From the NCBI GenBank assembly GCA_016235065.1, contig JACRMB010000006.1, positions 1-64,000 of the forward strand: 64,000 nucleotides of DNA, read 5' to 3'. Shown piece by piece: positions 1-9,066 of this stretch. Position 1 is the first letter of the stretch. Every line of letters begins with the position of its first letter. The notes under the pieces were generated by a model. That model did no database searches. It saw only the letters and a program-made list of their open reading frames with translations, and was not told the origin of the DNA. The DNA comes from Actinomycetota bacterium. Lineage in GTDB: Bacteria; Actinomycetota; Thermoleophilia; BMS3ABIN01. Made by a program: the position numbers and the translations under genes.

Positions 1-933
<933 letters not shown>

Positions 934-1166
934 AGAGTTGCTTCACAGATCTCCGCCGGCGCGAACGCCAGCATCACAGATCCGGGAATGTCAATCGATT
1001 TGAGCTTGATCTATAAATGGAATCCGCACGGAGTCCATTTAAGAAATTGACTGGTTGTTACAGGTTATTAACCGGTCCTGACGCTTGACTGTCAGAACCG
1101 ATTCGCTGTCTCATGCTGTTTAGTTTTCAAAGACCGGTTGCGCCCCCTAAGGTGTGCGCAGTGGGT

Positions 1167-1195
1167 AGACTAGCAAGGTGTTTCTGCCCAGTCAA
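1167..1195 (-). promoter_or_regulatory. Promoter P2 of the rRNA operon
   Basis: On the reverse strand a -35 TTGACT (1190-1195) and a -10 TAGTCT (1167-1172) are separated by exactly 17 bases. The site lies about 230 bases before the 16S gene. Downstream, the leader contains CTTTGAAAACTAAACAG, a type of sequence common in front of 16S genes of Gram-positive bacteria. Confidence 0.7.
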
Positions 1196-1257
1196 CCCGG
1201 CTTTAAACCTGCCAGACAAACCGGCGGATGCCGCTGCCGGAGCGCCTTTCGTGGCAA

Positions 1258-1385
1258 CAAAAAAGCCACCGGAAACACACGGTGGCACGCCGCAGCACTC
1301 TATTCCAGAGTGGCCGCTCTAGCGTGTCCTCCCGTATTTAGAAGAAGTTGATTCGTGTAACAAGTGCTTCCTTCTCCCTTTCCGA
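1258..1385 (-). ncRNA. Possible short RNA or attenuated leader from P1
   Basis: The stretch between promoter P1 and the intrinsic terminator predicts a discrete transcript of about 130 nt. It contains a further hairpin (CACTCT and AGAGTG arms near 1300-1315) and no convincing gene; a 14-codon TTG frame ending at 1319-1321 is the only reading frame of note. It could be a small RNA, or a leader whose terminator is overcome by antitermination. I do not recognise the family. Confidence 0.35.
1259..1286 (-). terminator. Intrinsic terminator between the two rrn promoters
   Basis: A seven-base-pair GC-rich stem (1265-1271 with 1280-1286) with an 8-base loop is followed on the reverse strand by six T (1259-1264). 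It lies downstream of promoter P1 and upstream of P2, so it should stop P1 transcripts before the rRNA. Confidence 0.75.
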
Positions 1386-1391
1386 ATTAGT

Positions 1392-1420
1392 AGTATAGTC
1401 CCCCCCAGGGGCAGAGTCAA
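1392..1420 (-). promoter_or_regulatory. Promoter P1 upstream of the rRNA operon
   Basis: TTGACT (1415-1420), a 17-base spacer and TATACT (1392-1397) on the reverse strand give a strong housekeeping-sigma promoter. Transcription runs toward the 16S gene but first meets the terminator at 1259-1286. Confidence 0.75.
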
Positions 1421-1528
1421 GGCAATTTCAGAGGCAATTTTATGCCGGTTTTTTGGCTTGTTTATGCGGGTTTTAGAGCTCCGGATCCCCACGTTTTCCA
1501 TGCTCTCATTATTATTAGTGTATAAGAG

Positions 1529-1534
1529 TATAAT
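1529..1534 (+). promoter_or_regulatory. Candidate -10 element for the two-component operon
   Basis: A perfect TATAAT sits 75 bases before the histidine kinase start in an AT-rich stretch. The -35 at the expected spacing (TCATTA) is poor, so the promoter may be regulated or need an activator. The region 1421-1609 shows no other gene. Confidence 0.4.
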
Positions 1535-1609
1535 AGAGAAGAATGTAATCGAGGCACTTCCCTTGCCTTTTACCAGACCCCCGCGCACATACAGGAAATA
1601 GAACCAGCC

Positions 1610-3067
1610 ATGGACTTCATCTATCAGGTCATAGATGCAAATATGACCCTTGTCTACTTTATCTACGGCCTGGTCTATTTCGTTTTCGGGCTGGCGATCG
1701 TTCTTCAGCAAAGGTCCCTGAGCAACTTTCGCCTGGCGCGGCATCTGTGGCTTCTCGCAGCGTTCGGCATCATCCACGGGATCATGGAGTGGGGAAACGT
1801 CTTCATCCCGATCCAGGCTACGTACCTTTCAGAGGCGTGGATAGACGCCCTGTACGTTACACAGGACATCGCCAGGGCGGTCTCATTTGCCTTCCTGCTT
1901 CAGTTCGCCGTGACCATGCTGGTCCCGAGGATCTCATGGATCGGCCACAAGAATCTTGTAATTCGCATTTACGCTCCCCTCTGGAGCATCTTCGTATCCG
2001 TCATAGGCATCGTATTCATAGAAGGCAACGCGGGAGAGCACTGGATCCGCTATCTGCTGGCTTTTCCGGCTGCTGCACTCACCGCGGTCGCCTTCTTCAT
2101 GGAACGGAAGGCCATCGTGGGGCTTCCGCAATCGGCAGCCAAAACCAACCTGGTCATGACCTCTATCGCATTTTTGGCATACGCAGTGGTCGGCGGCCTG
2201 GTCGTCCCTGAAAACACCCTGCCCTGGCCGCTGGAATGGCTGCATTATGAGAATGTCTTTTCCACCACCGGTTTTCCGATCCAGCTCTACCGGGCGGCAG
2301 TCGGACTGGCAATGGCTTTCTTCATCATCAGAAGCCTCTCGATATTCGACATCGAATTAAGAAACCGCGTCGAACTGACTGAAAGGAACCAGGTCCTGCT
2401 CGAGGACCGTCATCGCATCGCCCGGGATCTTCACGATGGTGTAGTCCAGTCGATCTATGCCGCAGGGCTGCAGCTTGAGGTTGCGACTGACTCGCTCCCT
2501 CCCGGCGCGAGCGAGGCAAAACCGATAATCGACCGGGTCAAAGTCCAGCTCAACGAAGTGATCGCTGACATCCGCAGATACATATTCGAACTTGGCTCCA
2601 CGCAGGACGAAAAGAGCGCCCTCATAGTAGCGCTGAAGCGGATGCTTGATGAATTCTCATCGATCTGTCCCACGGAAACCAGCCTTGAGATCAACGGCGA
2701 AATAGTCGTGCTCTCCCAGCAGCACAAACAGAACATCATTCTGATAACCAGGGAATGCCTGGCAAATGTAGCAAAACATTCGCTGGCATCGCGGGTCGGA
2801 CTCCGGCTTGATTATAAGGCCGACGGCCTGAAGTATGTCTTTATGGACAACGGTGTCGGCATCGAATCTGACGACGTCCCGGAAAAAGCAAATCGAACTC
2901 ATGGCAGAGGTCTCGAGAACATGGCCTCCAGAGCTGGTTCAATGGGTTCCACCCTGACTATTTCCAGCGGCGCTGGGGGCGAAGGGACCGTGGTGACGAT
3001 GTGGGTTCCCTACGAGGATGAGGAAATATCGATCGCCACCATCAGCCGCGAGGTGTCACGATCATGA
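1610..3067 (+). CDS. Membrane sensor histidine kinase, NarL/NarX-like family (HisKA_3)
   Basis: Protein of 485 residues. The first about 245 residues hold six to seven hydrophobic segments, forming a membrane sensor domain I cannot name. Residues about 270-285 carry the HisKA_3 phosphoacceptor motif RIARDLHDGVVQS, whose histidine is the expected autophosphorylation site. The C-terminal part is a HATPase domain with the N box (ITRECLANVAKHS) and G boxes (DNGVGI, HGRGLENM). The stop overlaps the start of the response regulator by four bases, so the two form an operon. The signal sensed cannot be read from the sequence. The downstream haem-protein gene is a possible target. Confidence 0.93.
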   Translation: MDFIYQVIDANMTLVYFIYGLVYFVFGLAIVLQQRSLSNFRLARHLWLLAAFGIIHGIMEWGNVFIPIQATYLSEAWIDALYVTQDIARAVSFAFLLQFAVTMLVPRISWIGHKNLVIRIYAPLWSIFVSVIGIVFIEGNAGEHWIRYLLAFPAAALTAVAFFMERKAIVGLPQSAAKTNLVMTSIAFLAYAVVGGLVVPENTLPWPLEWLHYENVFSTTGFPIQLYRAAVGLAMAFFIIRSLSIFDIELRNRVELTERNQVLLEDRHRIARDLHDGVVQSIYAAGLQLEVATDSLPPGASEAKPIIDRVKVQLNEVIADIRRYIFELGSTQDEKSALIVALKRMLDEFSSICPTETSLEINGEIVVLSQQHKQNIILITRECLANVAKHSLASRVGLRLDYKADGLKYVFMDNGVGIESDDVPEKANRTHGRGLENMASRAGSMGSTLTISSGAGGEGTVVTMWVPYEDEEISIATISREVSRS

Positions 3068-3708
3068 AGATATTGATAGTAGACGACCACGAGGTGGTGC
3101 GTACGGGGTTACGCACACTGCTGGAAAGACAGGAAGACCTGGAGATCGTCGGCGAAGCGGCCACGGCCGCCGAGGCCGTCGACATGGCGCTGTCCATCGA
3201 GCCGGACGTGGTGTTGATGGACGTACGACTCCCGGATGAAAGTGGCATAGAGGCCTGTAGAAAGATCCGTTCAGGGAACCCCGGTATCCGCGTGCTGATG
3301 CTTACCTCGTATTCCAGCGACGAAGCGATCTTTTCCGCGATCATGGCAGGCGCCTCTGGTTATCTTCTCAAGCAGATCGATGCGGAACAGCTCAAACAGG
3401 CGATCGTAGCCACAGGCAAAGGTGAGTCGATCCTGGATTCGGCTACCAGCAAATCGATAATCGAGCGGGTGAGGTCCATTTCCCGAGGTGATGATTCTCG
3501 AGGCATCGATACCCTCACGGAAAAGGAAAAAATGGTGTTGGCGCTGATTGCGGAAGGGCTGACCAACCAGGAAATCGCTGACAGCATCTACCTCAGCGAG
3601 AATACGGTCAGGAATTATGTCAGTTCGCTTCTGGGCAAGCTGGGCTTTACCCATCGTACTCAGGCGGCGGTTTATTACCTCAAGCGGAACGAGCTCGACG
3701 AAGACTGA
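3064..3708 (+). CDS. LuxR/NarL-family response regulator
   Basis: Protein of 214 residues. The receiver domain (residues 1-120) has the acidic pocket (VDDHE) and the phosphoacceptor aspartate in VVLMDVRLPDESG. The C-terminal GerE-type helix-turn-helix (about 150-210) includes LTEKEKMVLALIAEGLTNQEIA. It is translationally coupled to the kinase through an ATGA overlap and is the expected DNA-binding partner. An intrinsic terminator follows, so the pair forms a two-gene unit. Confidence 0.95.
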   Translation: MKILIVDDHEVVRTGLRTLLERQEDLEIVGEAATAAEAVDMALSIEPDVVLMDVRLPDESGIEACRKIRSGNPGIRVLMLTSYSSDEAIFSAIMAGASGYLLKQIDAEQLKQAIVATGKGESILDSATSKSIIERVRSISRGDDSRGIDTLTEKEKMVLALIAEGLTNQEIADSIYLSENTVRNYVSSLLGKLGFTHRTQAAVYYLKRNELDED

Positions 3709-3742
3709 AAGCTGGCAACATCCTTTCTGTCGCACCACTCGA

Positions 3743-3770
3743 CCTGGAATGAGAATTCCAGGTTTTTTTT
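3743..3770 (+). terminator. Intrinsic terminator after the two-component operon
   Basis: An eight-base-pair stem (CCTGGAAT with ATTCCAGG), a GAGA loop, then eight T. This ends the kinase-regulator operon. The following 250 bases up to the next gene hold only its ribosome binding site (AGGAGGAG, about 4009-4016) and no clear promoter. Confidence 0.9.
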
Positions 3771-4021
3771 AATTCGAACACGCCGGCATTTCCGGGACAA
3801 ATGTCATAAAAAAGTTGTGACATCGAACTCTGGTCGCACTCCCCTCGCAGCATCATAATTCTTAATACAACCGTTTTTTTGCGGCTCCAGAACGCCGCCG
3901 GGCGGATGTGATTCACCGGCTGGGATTCATCACATCACTTTAATTCCATGGAGGTGATCAAAGCAGATACGACAAGGATCGCCAGCCGTCGTATATTAAC
4001 TGTCAATCAGGAGGAGTTTAA

Positions 4022-5623
4022 ATGTTAAAGGCCACAAGGATCATTCCCGTTACCACGGGGATAATCGTCACACTTATCATAATAGTGTCGCTCATAACCA
4101 TGGCTGGCTCACCGGCTGGCGCGGTTATAGTCGAAGACACGCTTGTTTCAACTCCGGTAGATTCGACTCCGGTCCTCGATGGCATCGCCGACGACGCCGC
4201 CTGGGCTGCCGCGCCGGCAACCGTCGCTACAATCAGCGGTGGCTGGTACGGTACTGGCGACGTAACCATGAAATCGGTTTACAAGGACGGCATGGTTTAT
4301 TTCCTTTACCAGTACAGCGATCCCGACCTTTCCACTCGCCGCGGCCCGTATCAGAAGCAGGACGACGGGACCTGGAAGAAGATCAAGTACACGGCATATC
4401 CAACACCTTCTACTTCCATGAGTGATGAGACTGTTCAGGGTCTGTGGAATACCAAAGACCCGAACGCCGCCTATGAAGACAAGTTCGCAGTGCTGTGGAA
4501 CATCAACACGCCTGGCTTTGAGACGCAGGGCTGTGGAGTCACCTGTCACTGGAACGACGACCGCAACCACGGCAAGTTCGGCCGCAAGTACACCCCGAAC
4601 GCCGGCGAGCTGGTTGATATGTGGCACTTCAAGAGCGTCCGCACCGGAGCCGTGTTCTCCGGCGATCTGAGCATGGGCGTCAGCAATATCGGCCAGACGG
4701 ATGACCAGTATATCGACAGCACCAACTACTGTCCGGCAGGCGCGTCATGCGCCCAGTATGGCGGAACCCTAGTTGGCGGCAACAAGGACTGGGGCCGCAG
4801 GGGCGACCCGAGGATCAACAGCGCCGACCTCTATGACGACAACTGCTCGAAGATCGCGGATGCCACATGGGGCGGCACCAAGTGCGCTGCTTCAACGGTC
4901 GTGCCGGCCAACGGCGATGGCTGGTCGAAGATGAACCCGCTGCCGAACCAGACCACGGCCAGTTACCCGTTCGTCTACCGGAATACAGAGACCGCGTTCG
5001 ACAACGCTGCCTTCGCAGCCTATGACGAAATGCCGGCCATCAAGGTCAGGCCGACCACCGGTGACCGCGCCAACCTGCCGACAGGCGCTCGCTATGCCGA
5101 CGGCACCTGGACTCTGGAAGTCGCGCGCCCGCTGGTCACCATGGGCAACGACGGCGTAACCCCCAGCACCAAGGACGTCCAGTTCGCTAACCTCGACGCC
5201 CAGTATTCCTTCGGCGTAGCCGTCTTCGATAACGCCCAGGTGGAGCACTCCACCTCGGCCAAGTTCAGCCTGTCATTCGCCGACTGCACGGCGCCGGCAC
5301 TGAGCCTTTCGAAGACCAACGTCTATTGGGCCAGCTATGCCGACTACACCGCCATGACACTCTCTGTCGATTACAGTGTCGGCAACAGCGGTTCAAACGG
5401 CGCTTATGCCGCTTCGATCGTCGGAGCGCTGAACACCAGCGGCGTGACTACTATCAACGCACCTGTTGCGCTAGGTGATATTGCCAGCGGTGGCAGCGCG
5501 GCAGCAACCGTCAGGTACAACGTACCAGTGGGAGCAGTCTCGTTCATGTCCACGGTGTACGCGACTGCAGACGATGCCTGTGGCAATACCAACAACTATC
5601 CTGGCCCGATGCCGGGCGCATAG
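4022..5623 (+). CDS. Secreted haem-binding protein, ethylbenzene dehydrogenase gamma-type (EB_dh)
   Basis: Protein of 533 residues with an N-terminal hydrophobic segment (about 10-37) ending in an Ala-x-Ala-like signal cleavage region. Residues about 40-420 match the haem-binding EB_dh/cytochrome c-552-like fold: they start with a VLDGIADDAAW motif and contain CGVTCHW followed by a K(Y)TP..G.L.DMWHFKSVRTG pattern. The CGVTCH element is a CX3CH arrangement, not the usual CX2CH, so covalent haem c attachment is uncertain. Residues about 425-530 form a separate beta-rich domain with VYWASYADY that resembles the domain at 63.5-63.8 kb. The ribosome binding site AGGAGGAG is optimal. It probably works outside the membrane as an electron-transfer subunit or stand-alone haem protein; no molybdoenzyme partner is nearby. 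Confidence 0.8.
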   Translation: MLKATRIIPVTTGIIVTLIIIVSLITMAGSPAGAVIVEDTLVSTPVDSTPVLDGIADDAAWAAAPATVATISGGWYGTGDVTMKSVYKDGMVYFLYQYSDPDLSTRRGPYQKQDDGTWKKIKYTAYPTPSTSMSDETVQGLWNTKDPNAAYEDKFAVLWNINTPGFETQGCGVTCHWNDDRNHGKFGRKYTPNAGELVDMWHFKSVRTGAVFSGDLSMGVSNIGQTDDQYIDSTNYCPAGASCAQYGGTLVGGNKDWGRRGDPRINSADLYDDNCSKIADATWGGTKCAASTVVPANGDGWSKMNPLPNQTTASYPFVYRNTETAFDNAAFAAYDEMPAIKVRPTTGDRANLPTGARYADGTWTLEVARPLVTMGNDGVTPSTKDVQFANLDAQYSFGVAVFDNAQVEHSTSAKFSLSFADCTAPALSLSKTNVYWASYADYTAMTLSVDYSVGNSGSNGAYAASIVGALNTSGVTTINAPVALGDIASGGSAAATVRYNVPVGAVSFMSTVYATADDACGNTNNYPGPMPGA

Positions 5624-5640
5624 GCCGAGAGGAGAACAGT

Positions 5641-5760
5641 ATGACCAAAGATACCTATACCAAGCCTGAGATTGTCCGGCTTGATAATGTTAAGGATATT
5701 ACCTTCGAGTGCCCGCAGTGGCAGTGCAGTGTATCTGTACCGCCGGCGCCGAGCGCTTAA
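5641..5760 (+). CDS. 39-residue peptide, candidate RiPP precursor
   Basis: ATG with a strong GAGGAGA ribosome binding site lies 17 bases after the haem-protein gene and is followed by an intrinsic terminator, so it is very probably a real co-transcribed gene. The N-terminal half has the pattern YTKPEIVRLDNVKDIT, which recalls the YxxPxL leader motif of lasso peptides and other RiPPs that use a RiPP recognition element. The C-terminal half has ECPQWQC and a proline-rich end (VPPAPSA). No maturation enzyme, protease or exporter lies next to it, so function is unknown. It could instead be a small structural or regulatory peptide of the haem protein. Confidence 0.6.
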   Translation: MTKDTYTKPEIVRLDNVKDITFECPQWQCSVSVPPAPSA

Positions 5761-5788
5761 TATCGCGCTAGATATCAGCTGATCCGCG

Positions 5789-5820
5789 GAGGGCCGCCGA
5801 AGGCGGCCCTCCCAATTTTA
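5789..5820 (+). terminator. Intrinsic terminator, possibly bidirectional
   Basis: A perfect ten-base-pair GC-rich stem (5789-5798 with 5802-5811) with a GAA loop, followed by CCAATTTTATA. It ends the haem-protein/peptide transcript. The gene on the other strand converges on it. Confidence 0.75.
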
Positions 5821-5877
5821 TAAAGAGCAGGAAACCACCCAGATGCCGGCCGGCATGCTATTCCCCTAGGTCGCCGT

Positions 5878-6096
5878 TTACCCGTCTACTTCTGCGATCA
5901 GATCTCTCGCCTTCTCCAGGTCCTCGGCGCGGACCATCAGGCGTACGCCCTGCGTCAGCTGGAACTGGGGCTCCATGCCGCCAGCGTCGTCCTTCATGAT
6001 CATCGCCTCGATGCCCTCGCTCTCGAGCAAGGTCCTGGCGAAGATGGCGTCCATCTCAGAGGGGTAGCGCATGAGTATGACGATCTCGTCAGACAC
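5878..6096 (-). CDS. DUF2007-type small protein
   Basis: Protein of 72 residues with the DUF2007 pattern: an N-terminal strand (VILMRYPSEMDAIFARTLLESEGIEAMI) and a C-terminal VRLMVRAEDLEKARDLIAEV. The family is described as a putative signal-transducing, PII-like ferredoxin-fold domain; its role is not known. It overlaps the end of the phzF-like gene by eight bases and is therefore the last gene of the tyrS-phzF-DUF2007 unit. Confidence 0.75.
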   Translation of the reverse strand: MSDEIVILMRYPSEMDAIFARTLLESEGIEAMIMKDDAGGMEPQFQLTQGVRLMVRAEDLEKARDLIAEVDG

Positions 6097-6868
6097 TGAT
6101 CGTCCCGGTCAGATAAGTGGCCGCCAGGCCGCCGATCGAGACCCGTTCGCCGTTGTCGGCGCAGAACAGCTCTCCCCCGCGTTTCGACAGCTGCCTCGCA
6201 TGCATCGCAGTTTTTGACAGTCGCGCCGACCAGTAGGGGATCAGCGAACAGTGGGCTGAGCCGGTCACCGGGTCCTCGTCGATGCCGGCGCCGGGCGCGA
6301 AAAAACGGGAAACGAAATCACAATCGCGGCCAGGCGCGGTGACGCAGACTGCGAAGGCGTCGAGAGCGGCGATGCCGGCCATATCAGGCGCCAGGTCGCG
6401 GACCTGAGCTTCCTCCTCGAAGACGACCAGAAGGTCGCGCGCGCTCAGGGTCTCCAGGAATTGTGCACCGAGGATCTCAGCCAGATGCAGCGGCGCGCCG
6501 CAGGGCTCGGGAGGACGGGATGGAAAATCCATCACCAGCAACTCGTCACGGCGCTCTACTGACAGCGGGCCGCCGGCGGTCTGGAAATCGACGACCCGGG
6601 CCTGGCGGTTTATATATTCGAAGATGGCGTGGGCGCTTGCGAGGGTGGCGTGGCCGCAGAGATCTATCTCCATCGTGGGAGAGAACCAGCGCAACTCGTA
6701 GAAACCGTCCGCCGGAACAACGAAAGCGGTCTCCGGCAGGTTATTCTCCGCCGCGATCGACTGGAGGATATTGTCTTCAGGCCATTCCTCGAGGAAGCAG
6801 ACACCCGCCGGATTCCCGGAAAAGGACCCGCTGATGAAGGCGTCTATGTGGTAGTAGAGGATGTCCAT
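6089..6868 (-). CDS. PhzF-family isomerase/epimerase
   Basis: Protein of 259 residues, typical for the family. N-terminal YYHIDAF...GNPAGVC and NLPETAFV motifs and the second-half pattern GIDEDPVTGSAHC are diagnostic of PhzF/diaminopimelate-epimerase-like folds. The catalytic glutamate is expected in NLPETAF. The physiological substrate of most family members is unknown, and no phenazine genes are present. It starts two bases after the tyrS stop, so translation is probably coupled. Confidence 0.9.
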   Translation of the reverse strand: MDILYYHIDAFISGSFSGNPAGVCFLEEWPEDNILQSIAAENNLPETAFVVPADGFYELRWFSPTMEIDLCGHATLASAHAIFEYINRQARVVDFQTAGGPLSVERRDELLVMDFPSRPPEPCGAPLHLAEILGAQFLETLSARDLLVVFEEEAQVRDLAPDMAGIAALDAFAVCVTAPGRDCDFVSRFFAPGAGIDEDPVTGSAHCSLIPYWSARLSKTAMHARQLSKRGGELFCADNGERVSIGGLAATYLTGTISV

Positions 6869-6869
6869 T

Positions 6870-8108
6870 TCACGCCTCGCGGATCACCCCGTGGAACTTC
6901 GTCGACTTCCCCACCTTGATCGTGGCGCCGACGAGCCCCTGATAGCCGATCTTCTCGGAAAGCACCTGGCGGTCGGCCACGGAGACGCCACCCTGACGGA
7001 TGCGGCGGCGGGCCTCGCTGCGGGTCAGGCCGAACCAGCGTTCCAGCAGCTTGGGCAGGTAGACGAAACCCTGCTCGTTGTCGTCGCCTTCGAGCATGCA
7101 TTCGACCAGCGCCGCGTCGACAGTCAGCTTCTTGTCACGGAACAGCTCGTTGAAATGCTGTTCGGCGGCGGCGGCAGCGTCATCGCCGTGGAAGCGGGTT
7201 ACAAGCTCGCGACCCAGCGCCGCTTTCTGGTCGCGAGGGTGCAGGTCGCCCTCGGCCAGCCCGATGCGGATCGCCTCGATCTCCTCGGTGGAGCGGGAGG
7301 TCAGCAGCTTGTAATAAGTGAGCATGGCTGTGTCGGGAATACTCATCACCTTGCCGAAGATCTCGTCGGCCGGCTCGGTGACGCCGATGTAGTTGCCCAC
7401 GGACTTGCTCATCCGGTCGACGCCATCTGTGCCGGGCAGGATCTCGTTGGTGAGCACTACCTGTTGCGGCACGCCGTAATACTCCTGGACCACCCGGCCC
7501 ATGAGCATGTTGAATTTCTGGTCGGTGCCGCCCAGCTCGATGTCCGCCTCGATGGCCACAGAATCATAGCCCTGCAGCAGCGGATAGAGCGTCTCCAGCA
7601 TGGAGATAGACTTATTCTCGTTGAAGCGGTTGGCGAAGTCGTCGCGCTCCAGGATGCGGGCTACTGTCGAGGCCGACATCAGCTTGAAGATATCTTCGAG
7701 GCGCATAGGCGAGAGCCACTCGCTGTTACGGCGCACTTCCAGCTTCTCCGGATCCTGATCGAGAACCTTGTAGGCCTGTTCCTGGTAGGTCATGGCGTTG
7801 GCCTCGATGGCCTCGGCGGAGAGCTGTGGCCGGGTTTTGGAGACGCCGCTGGGGTCGCCGATGCGGGCGGTGTAGTCGCCGATGATTAGCACGGCGCGAT
7901 GGCCTGCGTCCTGGAACTGGCGCAGCTTGGTGAGCACTACCGTGTGGCCGAGATGGATGTCCGGCGCCGTGGGGTCGACGCCAAGCTTGACTCGCAGCTG
8001 GCGGCCTTCGGCGGCGGCGGCTTCGAGCTTCTTTTCGAGGCCGCCTTCAGGCAGGGCCTCGACGCATCCCTTGGTCAGTGTGGAAATAGTCTTTGGGTCA
8101 ATGGCCAT
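6870..8108 (-). CDS. tyrS: Tyrosyl-tRNA synthetase
   Basis: Protein of 412 residues. It has the class I signatures: HLGHT (residues about 52-56) in the Rossmann fold and the KMSKS-type loop as DRMSKSVGN. The C-terminal end (FGLTRSEARRRIRQGGVSV) is an S4 RNA-binding domain. The cytosolic enzyme charges tRNA-Tyr. No T-box leader was seen in the short upstream region. The upstream 8109-8224 stretch holds two 19-base direct repeats (8186-8204 and 8219-8237), the second of which covers the end of the next gene. Confidence 0.96.
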   Translation of the reverse strand: MAIDPKTISTLTKGCVEALPEGGLEKKLEAAAAEGRQLRVKLGVDPTAPDIHLGHTVVLTKLRQFQDAGHRAVLIIGDYTARIGDPSGVSKTRPQLSAEAIEANAMTYQEQAYKVLDQDPEKLEVRRNSEWLSPMRLEDIFKLMSASTVARILERDDFANRFNENKSISMLETLYPLLQGYDSVAIEADIELGGTDQKFNMLMGRVVQEYYGVPQQVVLTNEILPGTDGVDRMSKSVGNYIGVTEPADEIFGKVMSIPDTAMLTYYKLLTSRSTEEIEAIRIGLAEGDLHPRDQKAALGRELVTRFHGDDAAAAAEQHFNELFRDKKLTVDAALVECMLEGDDNEQGFVYLPKLLERWFGLTRSEARRRIRQGGVSVADRQVLSEKIGYQGLVGATIKVGKSTKFHGVIREA

Positions 8109-8224
8109 AACGATGCAAATGATATCAGAAACCGCGATGTTTCAGCGGCAGAGGCCGGACCTGGCGGCCCGTTCTGTCGCGGCGGGCGCTTCTAGCCGCC
8201 CGGCGACTTCCCTTCGCGGCGCTT

Positions 8225-8809
8225 CTAGCCGCCCGGCAGCTTCCCCTGAACCAGCATCTTCACGGTTTTCTTGACCCTCTTCTTGCGGGTCTCATCGGTC
8301 TTGGCGCTGTGGATCCAGTACAGGTACTGCTTCTGGTGGGACGGACCCAGGTGCTCATATTTGCCGGCGGCCTCGGCATTGGCTGCCAGGGCCGTCTCGA
8401 GTTCCAGCGGCATCTCCAGATTGTCCACCGGGGTGAGATCGTCCCAGTGGCCGCCCTTCTGGGCTACCAGCACCGCCGCCATCCCATACTCAGTCATACG
8501 GCCCTGCTCGACCATCTTTACGACCCGCTCCTTGTTGGTCTCCGACCAGACGCTGCTCTTCTTCCTGGGGGTGTATCTCTGCATGTAGCGTTCGTCGTCG
8601 ATCGTCTTCACCTGGCTGTCGATCCAGCCGAAACAGATAGCTTCCTCCACCGCTTCCTCATACTGCACTGAAGCCTTGCCGGTATCTTTCTTGTAATAGG
8701 CCAGCCAGATGCCGTCCGACTTGTCGTGGTTCGCCTCGAGCCAGACGCGCCAGGCATCGCGGTCGGGGAACATCATTGGTTCGGGAGTGGCGTTTTTATC
8801 CTGATTCAT
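8225..8809 (-). CDS. YdeI/OmpD-associated family protein
   Basis: Protein of about 194 residues with the family pattern: an N-terminal FPDRDAWRVWLEANHDKSDGIWLAYYKK, ICFGWIDSQVKTIDDERY, RYTPRKKSSVWSETNKERV and a C-terminal YLYWIHSAKTDETRKKRV. The biochemical role is not established. I prefer the start at 8809, which has GGAACGGA just upstream; a start 15 bases earlier is also possible. The gene stands alone. Confidence 0.85.
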   Translation of the reverse strand: MNQDKNATPEPMMFPDRDAWRVWLEANHDKSDGIWLAYYKKDTGKASVQYEEAVEEAICFGWIDSQVKTIDDERYMQRYTPRKKSSVWSETNKERVVKMVEQGRMTEYGMAAVLVAQKGGHWDDLTPVDNLEMPLELETALAANAEAAGKYEHLGPSHQKQYLYWIHSAKTDETRKKRVKKTVKMLVQGKLPGG

Positions 8810-8900
8810 GTTGTTCCGTTCCATTCAGTTTTTTGCGCTCCATGGAATGCTTACCCTATATCTCCAGAAGGAAAAACAACAGGCGCGTTCTGATGGTTTA

Positions 8901-8945
8901 GGGTAATGTGTCCCCTTAATTGGCAATTAAGTAATGTGTCCCCCC
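8901..8945. repeat. REP-like intergenic element
   Basis: Two copies of GTAATGTGTCCCC (8903-8915 and 8931-8943) flank a perfect palindrome CTTAATTG-G-CAATTAAG. Sequences of the GGGGACACATTA type are common intergenic repeats in many genomes, often mobilised by IS200-like (RAYT) transposases. No transposase is present here. Confidence 0.5.
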
Positions 8946-8982
8946 GGGTTTAGCCCAGGTTCCCCCCGGATTTAGCTGCGGC

Positions 8983-8991
8983 TGCTATAAT
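8983..8991 (+). promoter_or_regulatory. Extended -10 promoter for the PBP gene
   Basis: TGCTATAAT is a perfect extended -10 element (TGnTATAAT) 75 bases before the PBP start. There is no good -35, which is normal for extended -10 promoters. Confidence 0.5.
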
Positions 8992-9066
8992 TAGAAGCTG
9001 TTATTTGCAGCAACTTTGCCTGCTGGAAGGTTTGCGGGCGCTGAAGGTCGAAGGCATCTCCTCAGT

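Noticed and set aside
3948-4028. 26-codon frame before the haem-protein gene
   Set aside because: No ribosome site, and it overlaps the strong ribosome site and start of the next gene.
5641-5760. Lasso peptide precursor as a firm call
   Set aside because: Leader pattern fits partly, but the expected core start and the B/C enzymes are absent, so only a general RiPP-like label is kept.
6861-7889. 342-residue antisense frame over tyrS
   Set aside because: High-GC shadow; tyrS has full motifs. Same reasoning for long frames opposite argG (14838-16010) and pheT (26640-27653).
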